Of a stretch of DNA of 64,000 nucleotides, positions 1 to 7,365 are shown one piece after another (within the stretch, counting starts at the first letter, position 1; every line of letters begins with the position of its first letter). Source of the DNA: WHSW01 sp963722175 (GTDB lineage Bacteria; Actinomycetota; Thermoleophilia; Solirubrobacterales; 70-9). A program made the translations under genes and the position numbers. Where the stretch lies: NCBI GenBank assembly GCA_963722175.1, contig CAVRKA010000004.1, positions 1,426,001-1,490,000 of the forward strand, written 5' to 3'. The notes beneath the pieces were generated by a model, which saw only the letters and a list, made by a program, of their open reading frames with translations, did no database searches and was not told the DNA's origin.

Positions 1-285
1 GTCGCCGCGGCCGACCCGCCCGACGTGGCGGACGACGGCGATCACCTGATCGCCCTCCTCGATCAGCTCCTCGACCTCGGTGCGAAACTCGGCGAAGGCG
101 CCGGTGAAGTCGTCCACCGCCCACTTGACGTCGTCGGCGGTTCGCCGGGTGGTCTGGCCCGGCGCGAGCTCGTCGGGGTGCCACTCGAAGCCCGGCTCGA
201 GGCCCTCCACCATGGTGTCGAAGTCACCCTCGTTGACCAACTCATAGGTCCGGCGAACGAAGGCGGCGTTGGCGGACTCGGCCAT
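1..285 (-). CDS. SnoaL/NTF2-like protein, cut off by the window edge
   Basis: The frame opens at an ATG (283-285) and runs 95 codons to the window edge with no stop, so the C-terminus is missing. It begins MAESANAAFVRRTYEL, followed by a segment ending GFEWHPDE and an acidic stretch EVEELIEEGDQVIAVVRH. That order (N-terminal helix, 'F-W-x-P' strand, then 'EEGDxVIAVVR') is typical of small cone-shaped SnoaL-like/NTF2 proteins, which are cyclases, isomerases or simple ligand binders. No catalytic residue can be assigned from the fragment, and substrate is unknown. It is the next leftward gene after the permease operon, separated by an inverted repeat. Family call from pattern only; function inferred weakly. 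Confidence 0.7.
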   Translation of the reverse strand, partial: MAESANAAFVRRTYELVNEGDFDTMVEGLEPGFEWHPDELAPGQTTRRTADDVKWAVDDFTGAFAEFRTEVEELIEEGDQVIAVVRHVGRVGRGD

Positions 286-314
286 CGCCGAAACAGCCTA
301 CGGGCGTACATCGC

Positions 315-360
315 CGAACGTCCGTGAGTAACCCCTCCCGGGCACATTCCGGGACGTTCG
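315..360. promoter_or_regulatory. Inverted repeat with 9-bp perfect arms
   Basis: CGAACGTCC (315-323) is repeated in inverted form as GGACGTTCG (352-360), with 28 bp between. It lies after the last gene of the permease operon and 30 bp before the start of the NTF2-like gene, both leftward. It could be a pair of operator half-sites or a long-loop transcript hairpin. There is no T-run. A shorter CCCGGGcacattCCGGG-like dyad sits in the loop. Confidence 0.4.
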
Positions 361-369
361 CGTCGGGAA

Positions 370-774
370 CTAGAGGACGCTGTACGGCGCGGTCTCGGCG
401 AAGAAGAAGAACCAGACGCTCAGGGCGACGATCGCGACCGCCAGCGAGGCGAACATCAGCGGCTCGAGCGGGCCCCGGAGGCGCCGGCTCCAGCCGCCGG
501 TCTCCTCCTCGTCGGCCGCGGCGCGGGCGAGGATCCCGGTGACCCGCAGGTAGAGGCCGTTGAGCCAGATCAGGATCGGCGCGGTCAGCGCCATCATCAG
601 CGGCACGCCGATGAGGCCGCCGACGAAGTGGGTGGCGCCGTCGTCGGTCGCCTCACCGAGGGCCCAGAGGGTGAGCAGCGGGACCCCGATCCACCATCCG
701 AGGCACGCGATGGTCATCACCGCGAGCACGAAGGTCCCGAGGACCCGTTCCCTGGTGTCGAGCCGCATCGTCAC
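370..774 (-). CDS. Small integral membrane protein, function unknown
   Basis: 134 codons from a GTG at 774; an ATG two codons later (768) is an alternative. Three hydrophobic segments are visible: about residues 12-38 (VLGTFVLAVMTIACLGWWIG and on), 50-78 and 108-128 (FASLAVAIVALSVWFFFF), with a charged cytosolic stretch (AAADEEETGG) before the last. The GTG overlaps the TGA of the upstream small gene (GTGA, 771-774), so the two are very probably translated together. It is the last gene of a leftward operon headed by two MlaE-type permeases, so it may accompany that lipid transporter. That is inference from position; I recognise no family. Confidence 0.7.
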   Translation of the reverse strand: MTMRLDTRERVLGTFVLAVMTIACLGWWIGVPLLTLWALGEATDDGATHFVGGLIGVPLMMALTAPILIWLNGLYLRVTGILARAAADEEETGGWSRRLRGPLEPLMFASLAVAIVALSVWFFFFAETAPYSVL

Positions 775-935
775 CGAGCCGCCTTGCGCTGAGCCGCCCA
801 GGCGACCCCGAGCGCGAGCGCCAGCATCAGGACGAGCCCGCCGACCGCCGCGGCGCTCTGCGCGAGCCCGGCGTCGTAGATCACGGCTGTGAACGGCGCG
901 ACCAGCAGCGCGGTCACCGCGAGCGCGCCGAGCAA
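771..935 (-). CDS. Very small two-helix membrane protein in the MlaE-type operon
   Basis: From a TTG at 933-935 the frame gives 54 residues with two hydrophobic segments (ALAVTALLVAPFTAVIY and AVGGLVLMLALALGVAWAA) and a basic C-terminus (QRKAAR). The open frame continues upstream to just after the permease stop (ATC at 980, giving DPRSDNRFRPSARR before the TTG), so the true start is uncertain: no ATG or GTG precedes the first helix. The stop overlaps the GTG of the next gene by four bases, which strongly supports translation. Role unknown; presumably a small subunit or neighbour of the permeases. Confidence 0.55.
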   Translation of the reverse strand: MLGALAVTALLVAPFTAVIYDAGLAQSAAAVGGLVLMLALALGVAWAAQRKAAR

Positions 936-981
936 TCGCCGCGCCGACGGGCGGAAGCGGTTGTCTGAGCGCGGGTCGATC

Positions 982-1779
982 TCAGCCTCCGATCGGGGCG
1001 CGCGGGTTGGCGCCCCAGAAGACCAGTGTGCCCATCATCCCGATGATGTGCACGAGGACGACGTTCAACACCATCGACTTCGCCGTCGCCGTGCCCACGC
1101 CGACCGGCCCGCCCGACGCCGTGTAGCCGTAGTAGCAGCCGACCAGCACGATCGCCGTCGCCATGAACATCGCCTTGACCAGGCTGTACAAGAGGTCGGG
1201 CGGGTTCTGGAACATCCAGAAGATCAGGAAGTAGCCGCCGCTCGAGACCTCGGCTATCTGCTCGACGACGGCGATGTAGGAAGCGAAGTAGCCGACCCCG
1301 ATCGCCGCCAGGTAGATGAACGGGAGGGTCATCCACGCTCCGAGCAGCCGCGTCGCGCAGAGGAAGACCACCGGGTTGACGCCCATGACCTCGAGCGCGT
1401 CGACCTCGTCGGAGATCCGCATCGCGCCGAGCTCGGCGACGATCCCGGTCCCGACCTTGGCGGCCATCATGTAGCCGAAGGCGTAGGGGATCACCTCGCG
1501 CAGGTCGCACCAGGCGGCGAACGAGCCCGCCAGGGTCGGCGAGCCGTTGGCCCTGCTCAGGTACGCGCCCTCGATCCCGCAGGTCAGCCCGAGGAAGAAG
1601 GTCAGCCCCCAGATCACGATCGCGGAGCCGAGGATCAGGATCCCGGCCTGGCGCAGCGCCTCGCCGAAGAACGCGAACACACGGCCCGAGTACACGTTGC
1701 CGAGCACGCGGCCGGCGAACCGCGCGATGTCGCCGAGGGCGCCGAACCACCCCGCCGGGACGGCCATCCAACCGGACAT
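982..1779 (-). CDS. MlaE/YrbE-family ABC transporter permease (second of a pair)
   Basis: 265 residues from ATG 1777-1779, which shares one base with the stop of the preceding permease (TGATG); a GTG one codon upstream is possible. Five or six membrane segments (for example AGILILGSAIVIWGLTFFLG and VGTGIVAELGAMRISDE) surround the family signature SDEVDALEVMGVNP, the conserved 'E-x-D-A-L-x-x-x-G-x-x-P' cytosolic loop of MlaE proteins. Family members form the membrane core of lipid/sterol importers with an MlaF-type ATPase and MCE proteins. In actinobacteria the two permeases are usually called YrbEA and YrbEB. Neither an MCE protein nor an ATPase is encoded in this window, so they must lie elsewhere. 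Confidence 0.92.
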   Translation of the reverse strand: MSGWMAVPAGWFGALGDIARFAGRVLGNVYSGRVFAFFGEALRQAGILILGSAIVIWGLTFFLGLTCGIEGAYLSRANGSPTLAGSFAAWCDLREVIPYAFGYMMAAKVGTGIVAELGAMRISDEVDALEVMGVNPVVFLCATRLLGAWMTLPFIYLAAIGVGYFASYIAVVEQIAEVSSGGYFLIFWMFQNPPDLLYSLVKAMFMATAIVLVGCYYGYTASGGPVGVGTATAKSMVLNVVLVHIIGMMGTLVFWGANPRAPIGG

Positions 1780-2585
1780 CACTTGATCACCGAGATCTCA
1801 GGGTGCGTGGCGAGGAGCGTCTGCGTGAAGACATAGTTGAAGGCGAAGATCCCGAGCAGCGCCGTGACCACGGCCTCGTTGACGGCGCGCCCCACGCCCT
1901 CGGCGCCTCCGGACGCATTCATCCCTTTGTAACAGCACACGATCGCCGTGATCCCGCCGAACATCGTGCACTTGAGGATCGAGCCCCAGAGGTCGGTGAC
2001 CGAGGCGTTGTTGAAGAGGGTGGCGAAGAAGCCGCCGAGCGGCTGGCTGTAGGCGATCTCGGCGAAGATCCCGCCGGCGATCCCGAACAGGAGCGCGTAG
2101 ACGTCCATCAGCCCGGTGATCAGGATCAGGGCCAAGAAACGCGGGACGACGAGGTTCTTGATCGGGTCGACGCCGAGCACCTGCAGCGCGTCGAGCTCCT
2201 CGCGGATCTTGCGGGCGCCGAGGTCGGCGGTGATCGCGGTCCCCGCGACGCCCGCGACGATGATCGCGGTCACGAACGGCGCGAACTCGCGCACCGAGGC
2301 CAAGATGAAGAAGCCGCCGAGGCGGTCGAGGGCGCCGAAGAGGCTGAGGAAGTTGGCGGCCTGCAGGCCGGGCGCCCCGAAGCCGAAGGCGATCGTCGAG
2401 ATCATCAGCGGGAACCAGCAAAGCTGGAGCGCGAACAGGAACTGGCCGATGAACTCGCCGCCGTACGGATACGGCGGCTTGACGATCGCCGTGATCGTCT
2501 TGCCGGTCAGGATCATCATGTTCCCGACCTGCTCGAACAGGCTCTTGGCGGGCAGGAATGCCCGATCGGCTGCCGCTCTCACCAT
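1779..2585 (-). CDS. MlaE/YrbE-family ABC transporter permease (first of a pair)
   Basis: Start chosen at ATG 2583-2585 (MVRAAADRAFLPAK), because the 20 codons upstream look non-coding; a GGGAGGT lies about 14 bases upstream. 268 residues with several membrane segments and the family loop REELDALQVLGVDP, matching the MlaE 'E-E-x-D-A-L-x-x-x-G-x-x-P' signature. The segment FAPFVTAIIVAGVAGTAITA is the typical conserved core helix. It pairs with the overlapping downstream permease to form the likely transmembrane dimer of a lipid ABC importer. The upstream gene is a GntR regulator on the same strand 40 bp away; a shared transcript is possible but not shown. Confidence 0.92.
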   Translation of the reverse strand: MVRAAADRAFLPAKSLFEQVGNMMILTGKTITAIVKPPYPYGGEFIGQFLFALQLCWFPLMISTIAFGFGAPGLQAANFLSLFGALDRLGGFFILASVREFAPFVTAIIVAGVAGTAITADLGARKIREELDALQVLGVDPIKNLVVPRFLALILITGLMDVYALLFGIAGGIFAEIAYSQPLGGFFATLFNNASVTDLWGSILKCTMFGGITAIVCCYKGMNASGGAEGVGRAVNEAVVTALLGIFAFNYVFTQTLLATHPEISVIK

Positions 2586-2625
2586 GGGAGAACAACTACC
2601 TCCCGGGAGCAAGCTCCTGTTCGGG

Positions 2626-3540
2626 TCAGCTGGGGCTCGCCGCAAGCGGCGCGGCTAACGGGCATCCGCCCGAGACCTTGATTCGCCACCAGTTGACGAG
2701 CGCACCGAGCGGGCCGAAGCGGGGCCCGGCCTGCCAGGTCGTGCAGCCCTCCTCGCCGGTCTCCGCCGCCGAGACGACCTCCCAGCGATGCCCTGCCGGG
2801 TCGGCGACCATCGCGTCGCGGACCTCGCGGGCGCGGCGCTCGCGGCGGGCGCGCGCGACGGCCGCCGCCCGCGCCTCGGCGAGCTGGCTGAGCAGTGCGT
2901 CGCGGGTCCCGGCGAGCTCGTCGACGCCGGCGACGCGGGGCTCGTTGGGGTTCAGGAACTGCGGGCCGGAGGGGGGGTCGATCTCACGGGTGTAGCTCGC
3001 CAGCTCGGCCTCGATCCGGCCGATCTGCCGCCGCAGCTCGCGCCGCGCCGCGCCCTCGTCGACCTCGAGCCAGGACCGGTCGAGGTCGAGCTCCTTCGCG
3101 AGCTCGTCGAGGTCGAGCTCTCGCGGCTCCTCCTCGGACGGGATCGGCAGCTCGAACGCCTCGGGGAGGGAGGAGGAGACCAGCGCCGTGATCGCGACGT
3201 CGCGCGGGTCGACGCCCGCCTCGCGCGCGGCATCGATCGTTTCGGCGGCGATCCGCTCGACCTCCGGAGAGCCCGCGGCGCCCGGGGCGACGTAGCTGCC
3301 ACGGCCGTGGCGGGTCTCGATCAGCCCATCGGCCTCGAGCCGCGCGTAAACGGCGCGGACCGTGTTCACGTTGACCTCGGCCCACTCGGCCATCGTCCGC
3401 ACGCTCGGCATCCGTTCGCCGGGCGCGAGCCGGCCGGCGGTGATCAGCGCCCGCAGCCGCCAGCCGAGCTGCACGCCGACCGGAAGGTCGTCCTCGCGCT
3501 CGGAGCGGAACGGGGTCGGGATGGTCGCCGACTGTGCCAT
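2626..3540 (-). CDS. GntR-family (YtrA-like) transcriptional regulator with a coiled-coil C-terminal half
   Basis: 304 residues from ATG 3540. An N-terminal winged helix occupies about residues 20-90: PVGVQLGWRLRALITAGRLAPGERMPSVRTMAEWAEVNVNTVRAVYARLEADGLIETR in outline, with the classic 'G-x-R-M-P-S-V-R' and 'N-V-N-T-V-R-A-V-Y' GntR features. The C-terminal part is not an FCD, UTRA or aminotransferase domain. It is charged and helical (about 150-240, Ala/Arg/Glu-rich), as in short YtrA-type regulators, though longer. A Trp-rich tail (WEVVSAAETGEEGC and WWRIK) is of unknown role. Its promoter contains repeated ACTGTGT/ACAGT elements, suggesting autoregulation. It lies directly upstream of the MlaE-type operon and may control it. 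Confidence 0.85.
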   Translation of the reverse strand: MAQSATIPTPFRSEREDDLPVGVQLGWRLRALITAGRLAPGERMPSVRTMAEWAEVNVNTVRAVYARLEADGLIETRHGRGSYVAPGAAGSPEVERIAAETIDAAREAGVDPRDVAITALVSSSLPEAFELPIPSEEEPRELDLDELAKELDLDRSWLEVDEGAARRELRRQIGRIEAELASYTREIDPPSGPQFLNPNEPRVAGVDELAGTRDALLSQLAEARAAAVARARRERRAREVRDAMVADPAGHRWEVVSAAETGEEGCTTWQAGPRFGPLGALVNWWRIKVSGGCPLAAPLAASPS

Positions 3541-3548
3541 TAGGCCAC

Positions 3549-3577
3549 ACAGTAGCGAGAGAGACTGTATTAGTCAA
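3549..3577 (-). promoter_or_regulatory. Promoter of the GntR gene with overlapping ACTGT/ACAGT repeats
   Basis: On the minus strand TTGACT (3572-3577) is followed after exactly 17 bp by TACTGT (3549-3554). The ATG is only 8 bases further on, so the transcript is probably leaderless or nearly so. The element ACTGTGT occurs around the -10 and again upstream of the -35 (3581-3587), with ACAGT in the spacer. That is the arrangement expected of a GntR operator for self-repression. Confidence 0.6.
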
Positions 3578-3590
3578 ATGACACAGTTGA

Positions 3591-5501
3591 TCACCCTCGG
3601 GCGTGCCTGAAGGCGCCCAGCGGCAGCGCCAGGAACTCGACCCGCAGGGGGCCCGCGGACGTCGCCAGACCGCCTTCCGACTCGATCGCGATCGTACCCG
3701 GGTTCGGGGCGAGCGAAAACGGCTTCGGGAAGTCGGCTCCGCGCGGGGCCGCGATCAGCAGGCCGCTCCGAGCGTTGCGCGGCGTGAACCGGAAGGGGGT
3801 GCCGTCGAAGGCCACGTAGCGAATCGCGGGCCGGTAGAGCAGCGAGCGCAGGCGCTCGGCGCCGGTCGCGGTCGCGCCGTCGATTCGCGCGATCACGGCC
3901 TCATCCGGAGCTGCCTCCGGGACCGCGATCGGCTCTCCGTATGCGGCTTCCACGGTTTCGAGCGGCCGCGGCTCACCGCATCGGTTGCCCGAGCGCTCGA
4001 GCAGCTGGTATTCGCCCCGGGTCAGCACGGGCCGGAACTCGCACAGCATCACCCGGGCCTCGAGCGGGGCGTCGAAGTGGATGAAGCGACCGTCGGCTCC
4101 GATCGCGGGATGGCCGAAGCCGAAGTGGCGGATCAGGAAGCGCGGGCCGTCCGACGCCGCGAGCGCGTCCGCGTTCAGCCGGTCGAGGGTGGGGGTGTAG
4201 GCGAGGTAGTCCTGGACCACCGGCAGCGGGCGCCAGTTGAGACCGTAGGCCCAGACGATCCCGACCTCCCAGGGCCGCGCGTCGACCGGCTGGTCACCGA
4301 CCCGCTCGATGATCCGCGGGTCCACCTCGTAGATGCTCCGCATCGCCTCGACCGCGTCGTCGCGCGCCTCGGCGCGGTCCCCCGGGATCATCAGGGTCCG
4401 GAGCTGATCGACGGCCTGCTCCGGGTTCAGGGCGTCGCCGATCGTCCTCGAGGTGGTGGCGAAGAAGGCGATCGCGATCAGCGCGACCGAGGCGACGGCG
4501 AGCACGCGCCCCTGGCCGGTCCACTCGAGCGCGACCCAGATCGCCGCGAGGCCGGCGAAGTAGGCGCCGACATGACCGGGGTCGTGGCGGACGAAGCCGT
4601 ACTTCTCGAGCGCGTACACGGCCACCGCGGCCACCGCCAGCATCGCCACCCGGCGAACGAGCGGCGCCCGCGCGGCGGCGAAGGCGACCGCCCCGATCGT
4701 GCCGAGCCCGGCGAGCAGCGCCGCGGCCCAGTCCCATTCGACCGCGGGGAGGTCCACCTGAGAGGTCTCCGAGTAGCCGCTGATCACCTCGTACGACGAG
4801 CGGAGGTAGTCGTCGAGGTTGCCGGCGCTCTGGCCGCTCGCGAACCAGAGGCAGGCGCCGACGCCGAGGAAGGATCCGGCCAGGATCAGCAGGTTCCTGG
4901 CCCGCGGACCCGGAAGCGCGGCGACCGTGACCGCGACGATCACCGCGATCGCGAGCCCGACATTGAGCTTCACCATCAGCTCGAGCGCCGCCAGCGCGCC
5001 GCCGCCGAGGATCAGGAGGACCGGCGCGCTCGCTCGCTTCCGGTCCTGGAGGGCGACCAGCGACCACGTGATCGCGATGCTGAGCGGCACGAACCCGCTG
5101 GGGGTGATCGCCGTGACCACGAACGCGACCAGCGCCGCGCCGGCCCACGGCAGACTGCGCCGGGCGGCCCAGAGCAGGCTCGCCGCAAGCGCCGCCCGGG
5201 CCGCCAGCAGGTAGACCGCGCCCAGCGTCGCCAGGGTGCCGTCGACGACCAGCGGCTCCTCGAGGAAGCCGAGCGGACCGTACGTGAAGACGAACTCGGT
5301 CCCATGGTCGAGCCCCGCCGCGGCGCCGAGGTTGAGCGCCAGGATCCAGGACGCGTCGAGGCCCGTGGCCGGTGAGACCAGGGCGGGGTCCCAGGTCAGG
5401 AGCGCGACCGCGAGCGCGAAGGTCGCCGTCACCCACGGCGCGTCCAGCGACCGCTGCGGCCGCCGCGTCCGCTCCCCGCTCGTCACCACCTCAGTCGGCA
5501 C
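3591..5501 (-). CDS. Large polytopic membrane protein with a C-terminal soluble domain
   Basis: 636 codons from a GTG at 5499-5501. The N-terminal ~380 residues contain about ten hydrophobic segments (for example WVTATFALAVALLTW, AAALLAGLGTIGAVAFAAA, VLAVASVALIAIAFF). A loop near residues 65-85 reads EFVFTYGPLGFLEEP. The C-terminal ~250 residues are soluble and Pro/Arg-rich. This topology resembles GT-C glycosyltransferases and other polyprenyl-dependent envelope enzymes. However, I do not see a clear D-D/D-E motif in the first extracellular loop, so I do not assign that activity. It stands alone between the GntR gene and the JAMM gene, convergent to neither. Function unknown. Confidence 0.8.
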   Translation of the reverse strand: MPTEVVTSGERTRRPQRSLDAPWVTATFALAVALLTWDPALVSPATGLDASWILALNLGAAAGLDHGTEFVFTYGPLGFLEEPLVVDGTLATLGAVYLLAARAALAASLLWAARRSLPWAGAALVAFVVTAITPSGFVPLSIAITWSLVALQDRKRASAPVLLILGGGALAALELMVKLNVGLAIAVIVAVTVAALPGPRARNLLILAGSFLGVGACLWFASGQSAGNLDDYLRSSYEVISGYSETSQVDLPAVEWDWAAALLAGLGTIGAVAFAAARAPLVRRVAMLAVAAVAVYALEKYGFVRHDPGHVGAYFAGLAAIWVALEWTGQGRVLAVASVALIAIAFFATTSRTIGDALNPEQAVDQLRTLMIPGDRAEARDDAVEAMRSIYEVDPRIIERVGDQPVDARPWEVGIVWAYGLNWRPLPVVQDYLAYTPTLDRLNADALAASDGPRFLIRHFGFGHPAIGADGRFIHFDAPLEARVMLCEFRPVLTRGEYQLLERSGNRCGEPRPLETVEAAYGEPIAVPEAAPDEAVIARIDGATATGAERLRSLLYRPAIRYVAFDGTPFRFTPRNARSGLLIAAPRGADFPKPFSLAPNPGTIAIESEGGLATSAGPLRVEFLALPLGAFRHARG

Positions 5502-5569
5502 CCGGAGCGTGACTCTAGATGCCCGCCGATTCGCCGGGCCGCCGCGGGGCCGCTGCTAGCCTCGCGCCG

Positions 5570-5971
5570 ATGACGCCGGTGATCACCCGCGACCTGTTCG
5601 ACGAGCTCGTCGCGCACGCCCGCGACGAGGTGCCGAACGAGTGCTGCGGGATGATCGCCGCCCGCGACGGCCGGCTCACCGCCCACTTCCGGGCCCGCAA
5701 CGAGTTCGAGAGCCCGATGCGGTTCCAGATCGACTCTCGCGACCAGATCCGGATCAACAACGAGATCGAGGCGCGCGGCGACGAGATCGGGGCGATCTAC
5801 CACTCGCACCCGAACAGCGAGGCCGCGCCGTCGCAGACGGATGTCAACCTGGCCCGCTGGTGGCCCGGATTGCTCTGGGTGATCTGCTCGTTGGCGACCG
5901 ACGACCCGGTAGTGCGCGCGTTTCGGATCGACGGCGCCGAGGTCGAGGAGGTGGAGCTGGTTGTCGAATGA
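5570..5971 (+). CDS. JAMM/MPN-family metallopeptidase (M67, Mec-like)
   Basis: 133 residues from ATG 5570 (MTPVITRDLFDEL). The JAMM zinc site is complete: Glu24 in NECCG, then His78-x-His80-x7-Ser88-x2-Asp91 in the segment YHSHPNSEAAPSQTD. Stand-alone bacterial JAMM proteins of this length include Mec+-type peptidases, which trim small ubiquitin-like sulfur carriers in cysteine biosynthesis. No MoaD/ThiS or cysteine synthase gene is adjacent here, so that role is only a family possibility. The stop overlaps the TTG start of the next gene, so the two form a tight pair. Cytosolic; no signal peptide. Confidence 0.93.
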   Translation: MTPVITRDLFDELVAHARDEVPNECCGMIAARDGRLTAHFRARNEFESPMRFQIDSRDQIRINNEIEARGDEIGAIYHSHPNSEAAPSQTDVNLARWWPGLLWVICSLATDDPVVRAFRIDGAEVEEVELVVE

Positions 5972-6488
5972 GCACGGCGGCGAGGCCGCGGTCGAGCCGC
6001 TCGCGTGCCCCACCTGCGCGAAGAAATACCCGCTCACCGAGCGCTTCTGCCCCGATTGCGAGATGCCGCTCGTCTACGTCGGCCGCGGGGAGCAGGAGCC
6101 GATCACCGAGGCTCACGAAAAGGCGCGCAAGGTGAAGCCCGAGTACACCGGCGGCGACCCGGTCAAGGTCGGGTTCGCTCGCAACCTCGCCGAGGCCCAG
6201 ATGATCCAGGGCATCCTGCTCGAGGAGGGCATCCCGAGCTTCGAGCGGCGCAGCCGCGGCTTCGACGTCCCCGACTTCCTGGCCGGCGGCCCGCGCGACA
6301 TCCTCGTCCCCGGGGCCGCCGCCGAGACCGCCCGCGCCCTGCTCGCCGACACGGGCGAGGAGCCGCAGCTCGCGGGCGGGCCCGCGTCCGCGGCGGAGGA
6401 GCGGCCGCTGCCGCTGCTGGTCGGGATCCTGATCGCGCTCGCGCTCGGGGCGCTGCTCGTCTGGGTCGTCTCGCTGCTGATCGGCTGA
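5961..6488 (+). CDS. Zinc-ribbon / DUF2007-like protein with C-terminal membrane anchor
   Basis: 175 residues from a TTG at 5961, inside the end of the JAMM gene. A double zinc-ribbon pair is near the N-terminus: CPTC at about 16-19 and CPDC at about 31-34. It is followed by a compact domain (VKVGFARNLAEAQMIQGILL, then EGIPSFERR, and DILVP) that matches DUF2007-like 'putative signal transducing protein' folds. One hydrophobic helix closes the protein (LLVGILIALALGALLVWVVS), so it is probably tail-anchored with the ribbon in the cytosol. Overlap with the JAMM gene implies co-translation. Binding partner unknown. Confidence 0.8.
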   Translation: MSNEHGGEAAVEPLACPTCAKKYPLTERFCPDCEMPLVYVGRGEQEPITEAHEKARKVKPEYTGGDPVKVGFARNLAEAQMIQGILLEEGIPSFERRSRGFDVPDFLAGGPRDILVPGAAAETARALLADTGEEPQLAGGPASAAEERPLPLLVGILIALALGALLVWVVSLLIG

Positions 6489-7277
6489 TCAGCCGGACGG
6501 GCCCTCGTCGAGGAGCTCGTCGAGCGAGCCCGAGCGCGGCAGGTCCTCGCGCAGATGGCGGCGCCACTCGCGCTCGACGTGGCGGAAGCGATCGTCGAAG
6601 GCGAGCTCGATCGCCTTCTCGGCACCCTCGCGGCGCAACCGCGAGACGAGCACCGAGCAGGCGTCGGGGCCGCGGTCGCGTTCGAGCAGGTCGAACACGG
6701 TGCCGCCGAGGATCACGGCGTCGCGCGCCGAGGGCGGGAAGGCCGGCGGCTTGCCGCCGCGCATCCTCGTGTTGGCGGCGGCGCGGAACAGCGCCGACTG
6801 GCCGGCGAAGTACTGGGCGCCGCCCTCGATCAGCCACGCCCAGCGCACGTAGCGGGCGAACCGGCGCGGCCCCCAGGGCGGCGGCAGCCGGTCGTTGTTC
6901 GAAGCGATCACGATCTGCGTGTAGAGGCGCTCGGCCGTCCCCCGCAGCGCAGCCAGCGAGTCCTCGCCCGCGGCGCGGCGGTCGGTGTACTCGTCGTTGA
7001 GGATGTGCAGCTCGGTGGACATCGCCCAGCCCGCCAGGTAGCGGCGTCCGGCGGGCGCGGCGGCGAGCCGCGCGCCGGGCAGGAAGGGGTGCGCGGCGGC
7101 CAGCCACCCAGGGGAGGGGTGGACGATCACCGTGATCCCGCCGGGGGCGTCGTCGAAGCGATCCTCGAGCCGCAGGCGGAGGTCCTCGAGCCGGTCCAGG
7201 GTCCGCTGCGCGCAGGCCTCGTCCTCCGTCTCGTGGCGGGCCGTGAAGCTGAGGGATTCCGTCTCGACCCAGGCCAT
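6489..7277 (-). CDS. Conserved hypothetical protein, possibly a degenerate peptidase-MA-like fold
   Basis: 262 residues from ATG 7275-7277 (MAWVETESLSFTARHETEDE); 14 further upstream codons lack coding character. The sequence starts with a strand motif often seen in collagenase-like and peptidase-MA-like proteins (SLSFTARHETEDEACAQRTL). Around residues 120-165 it has RYVRWAWLIEGGAQYFAGQS, where a true gluzincin would carry HExxH then 'W-x-x-E-G'. The HExxH is absent here: the equivalent helix reads LYTQIVIASNN. I therefore call a possible non-catalytic relative. Divergent from the P450 gene with 88 bp between starts. Confidence 0.7.
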   Translation of the reverse strand: MAWVETESLSFTARHETEDEACAQRTLDRLEDLRLRLEDRFDDAPGGITVIVHPSPGWLAAAHPFLPGARLAAAPAGRRYLAGWAMSTELHILNDEYTDRRAAGEDSLAALRGTAERLYTQIVIASNNDRLPPPWGPRRFARYVRWAWLIEGGAQYFAGQSALFRAAANTRMRGGKPPAFPPSARDAVILGGTVFDLLERDRGPDACSVLVSRLRREGAEKAIELAFDDRFRHVEREWRRHLREDLPRSGSLDELLDEGPSG

Positions 7278-7365
7278 CGGCGCGACGAGGTTATTCGTTC
7301 GCTCTGTGTCCGATCTCACACTCCGATCGGCGCCGCGGGCCGCGTCAGGTGAGATCCTGCTTGCG

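Noticed and set aside
3603..5375. Long open frame antisense to the 636-residue membrane protein
   Set aside because: High-GC genes produce long mirror frames. This one is Arg/Gly/Asp-rich without hydrophobic or motif structure and fully overlaps a better gene. The same applies to the long antisense frames at 9079-11517 and 22698-24044 and to the others of that kind.
7278..7365. Promoter elements in the divergent gap before the P450
   Set aside because: No hexamer pair with acceptable spacing could be found; listed only as an ordinary divergent gap.
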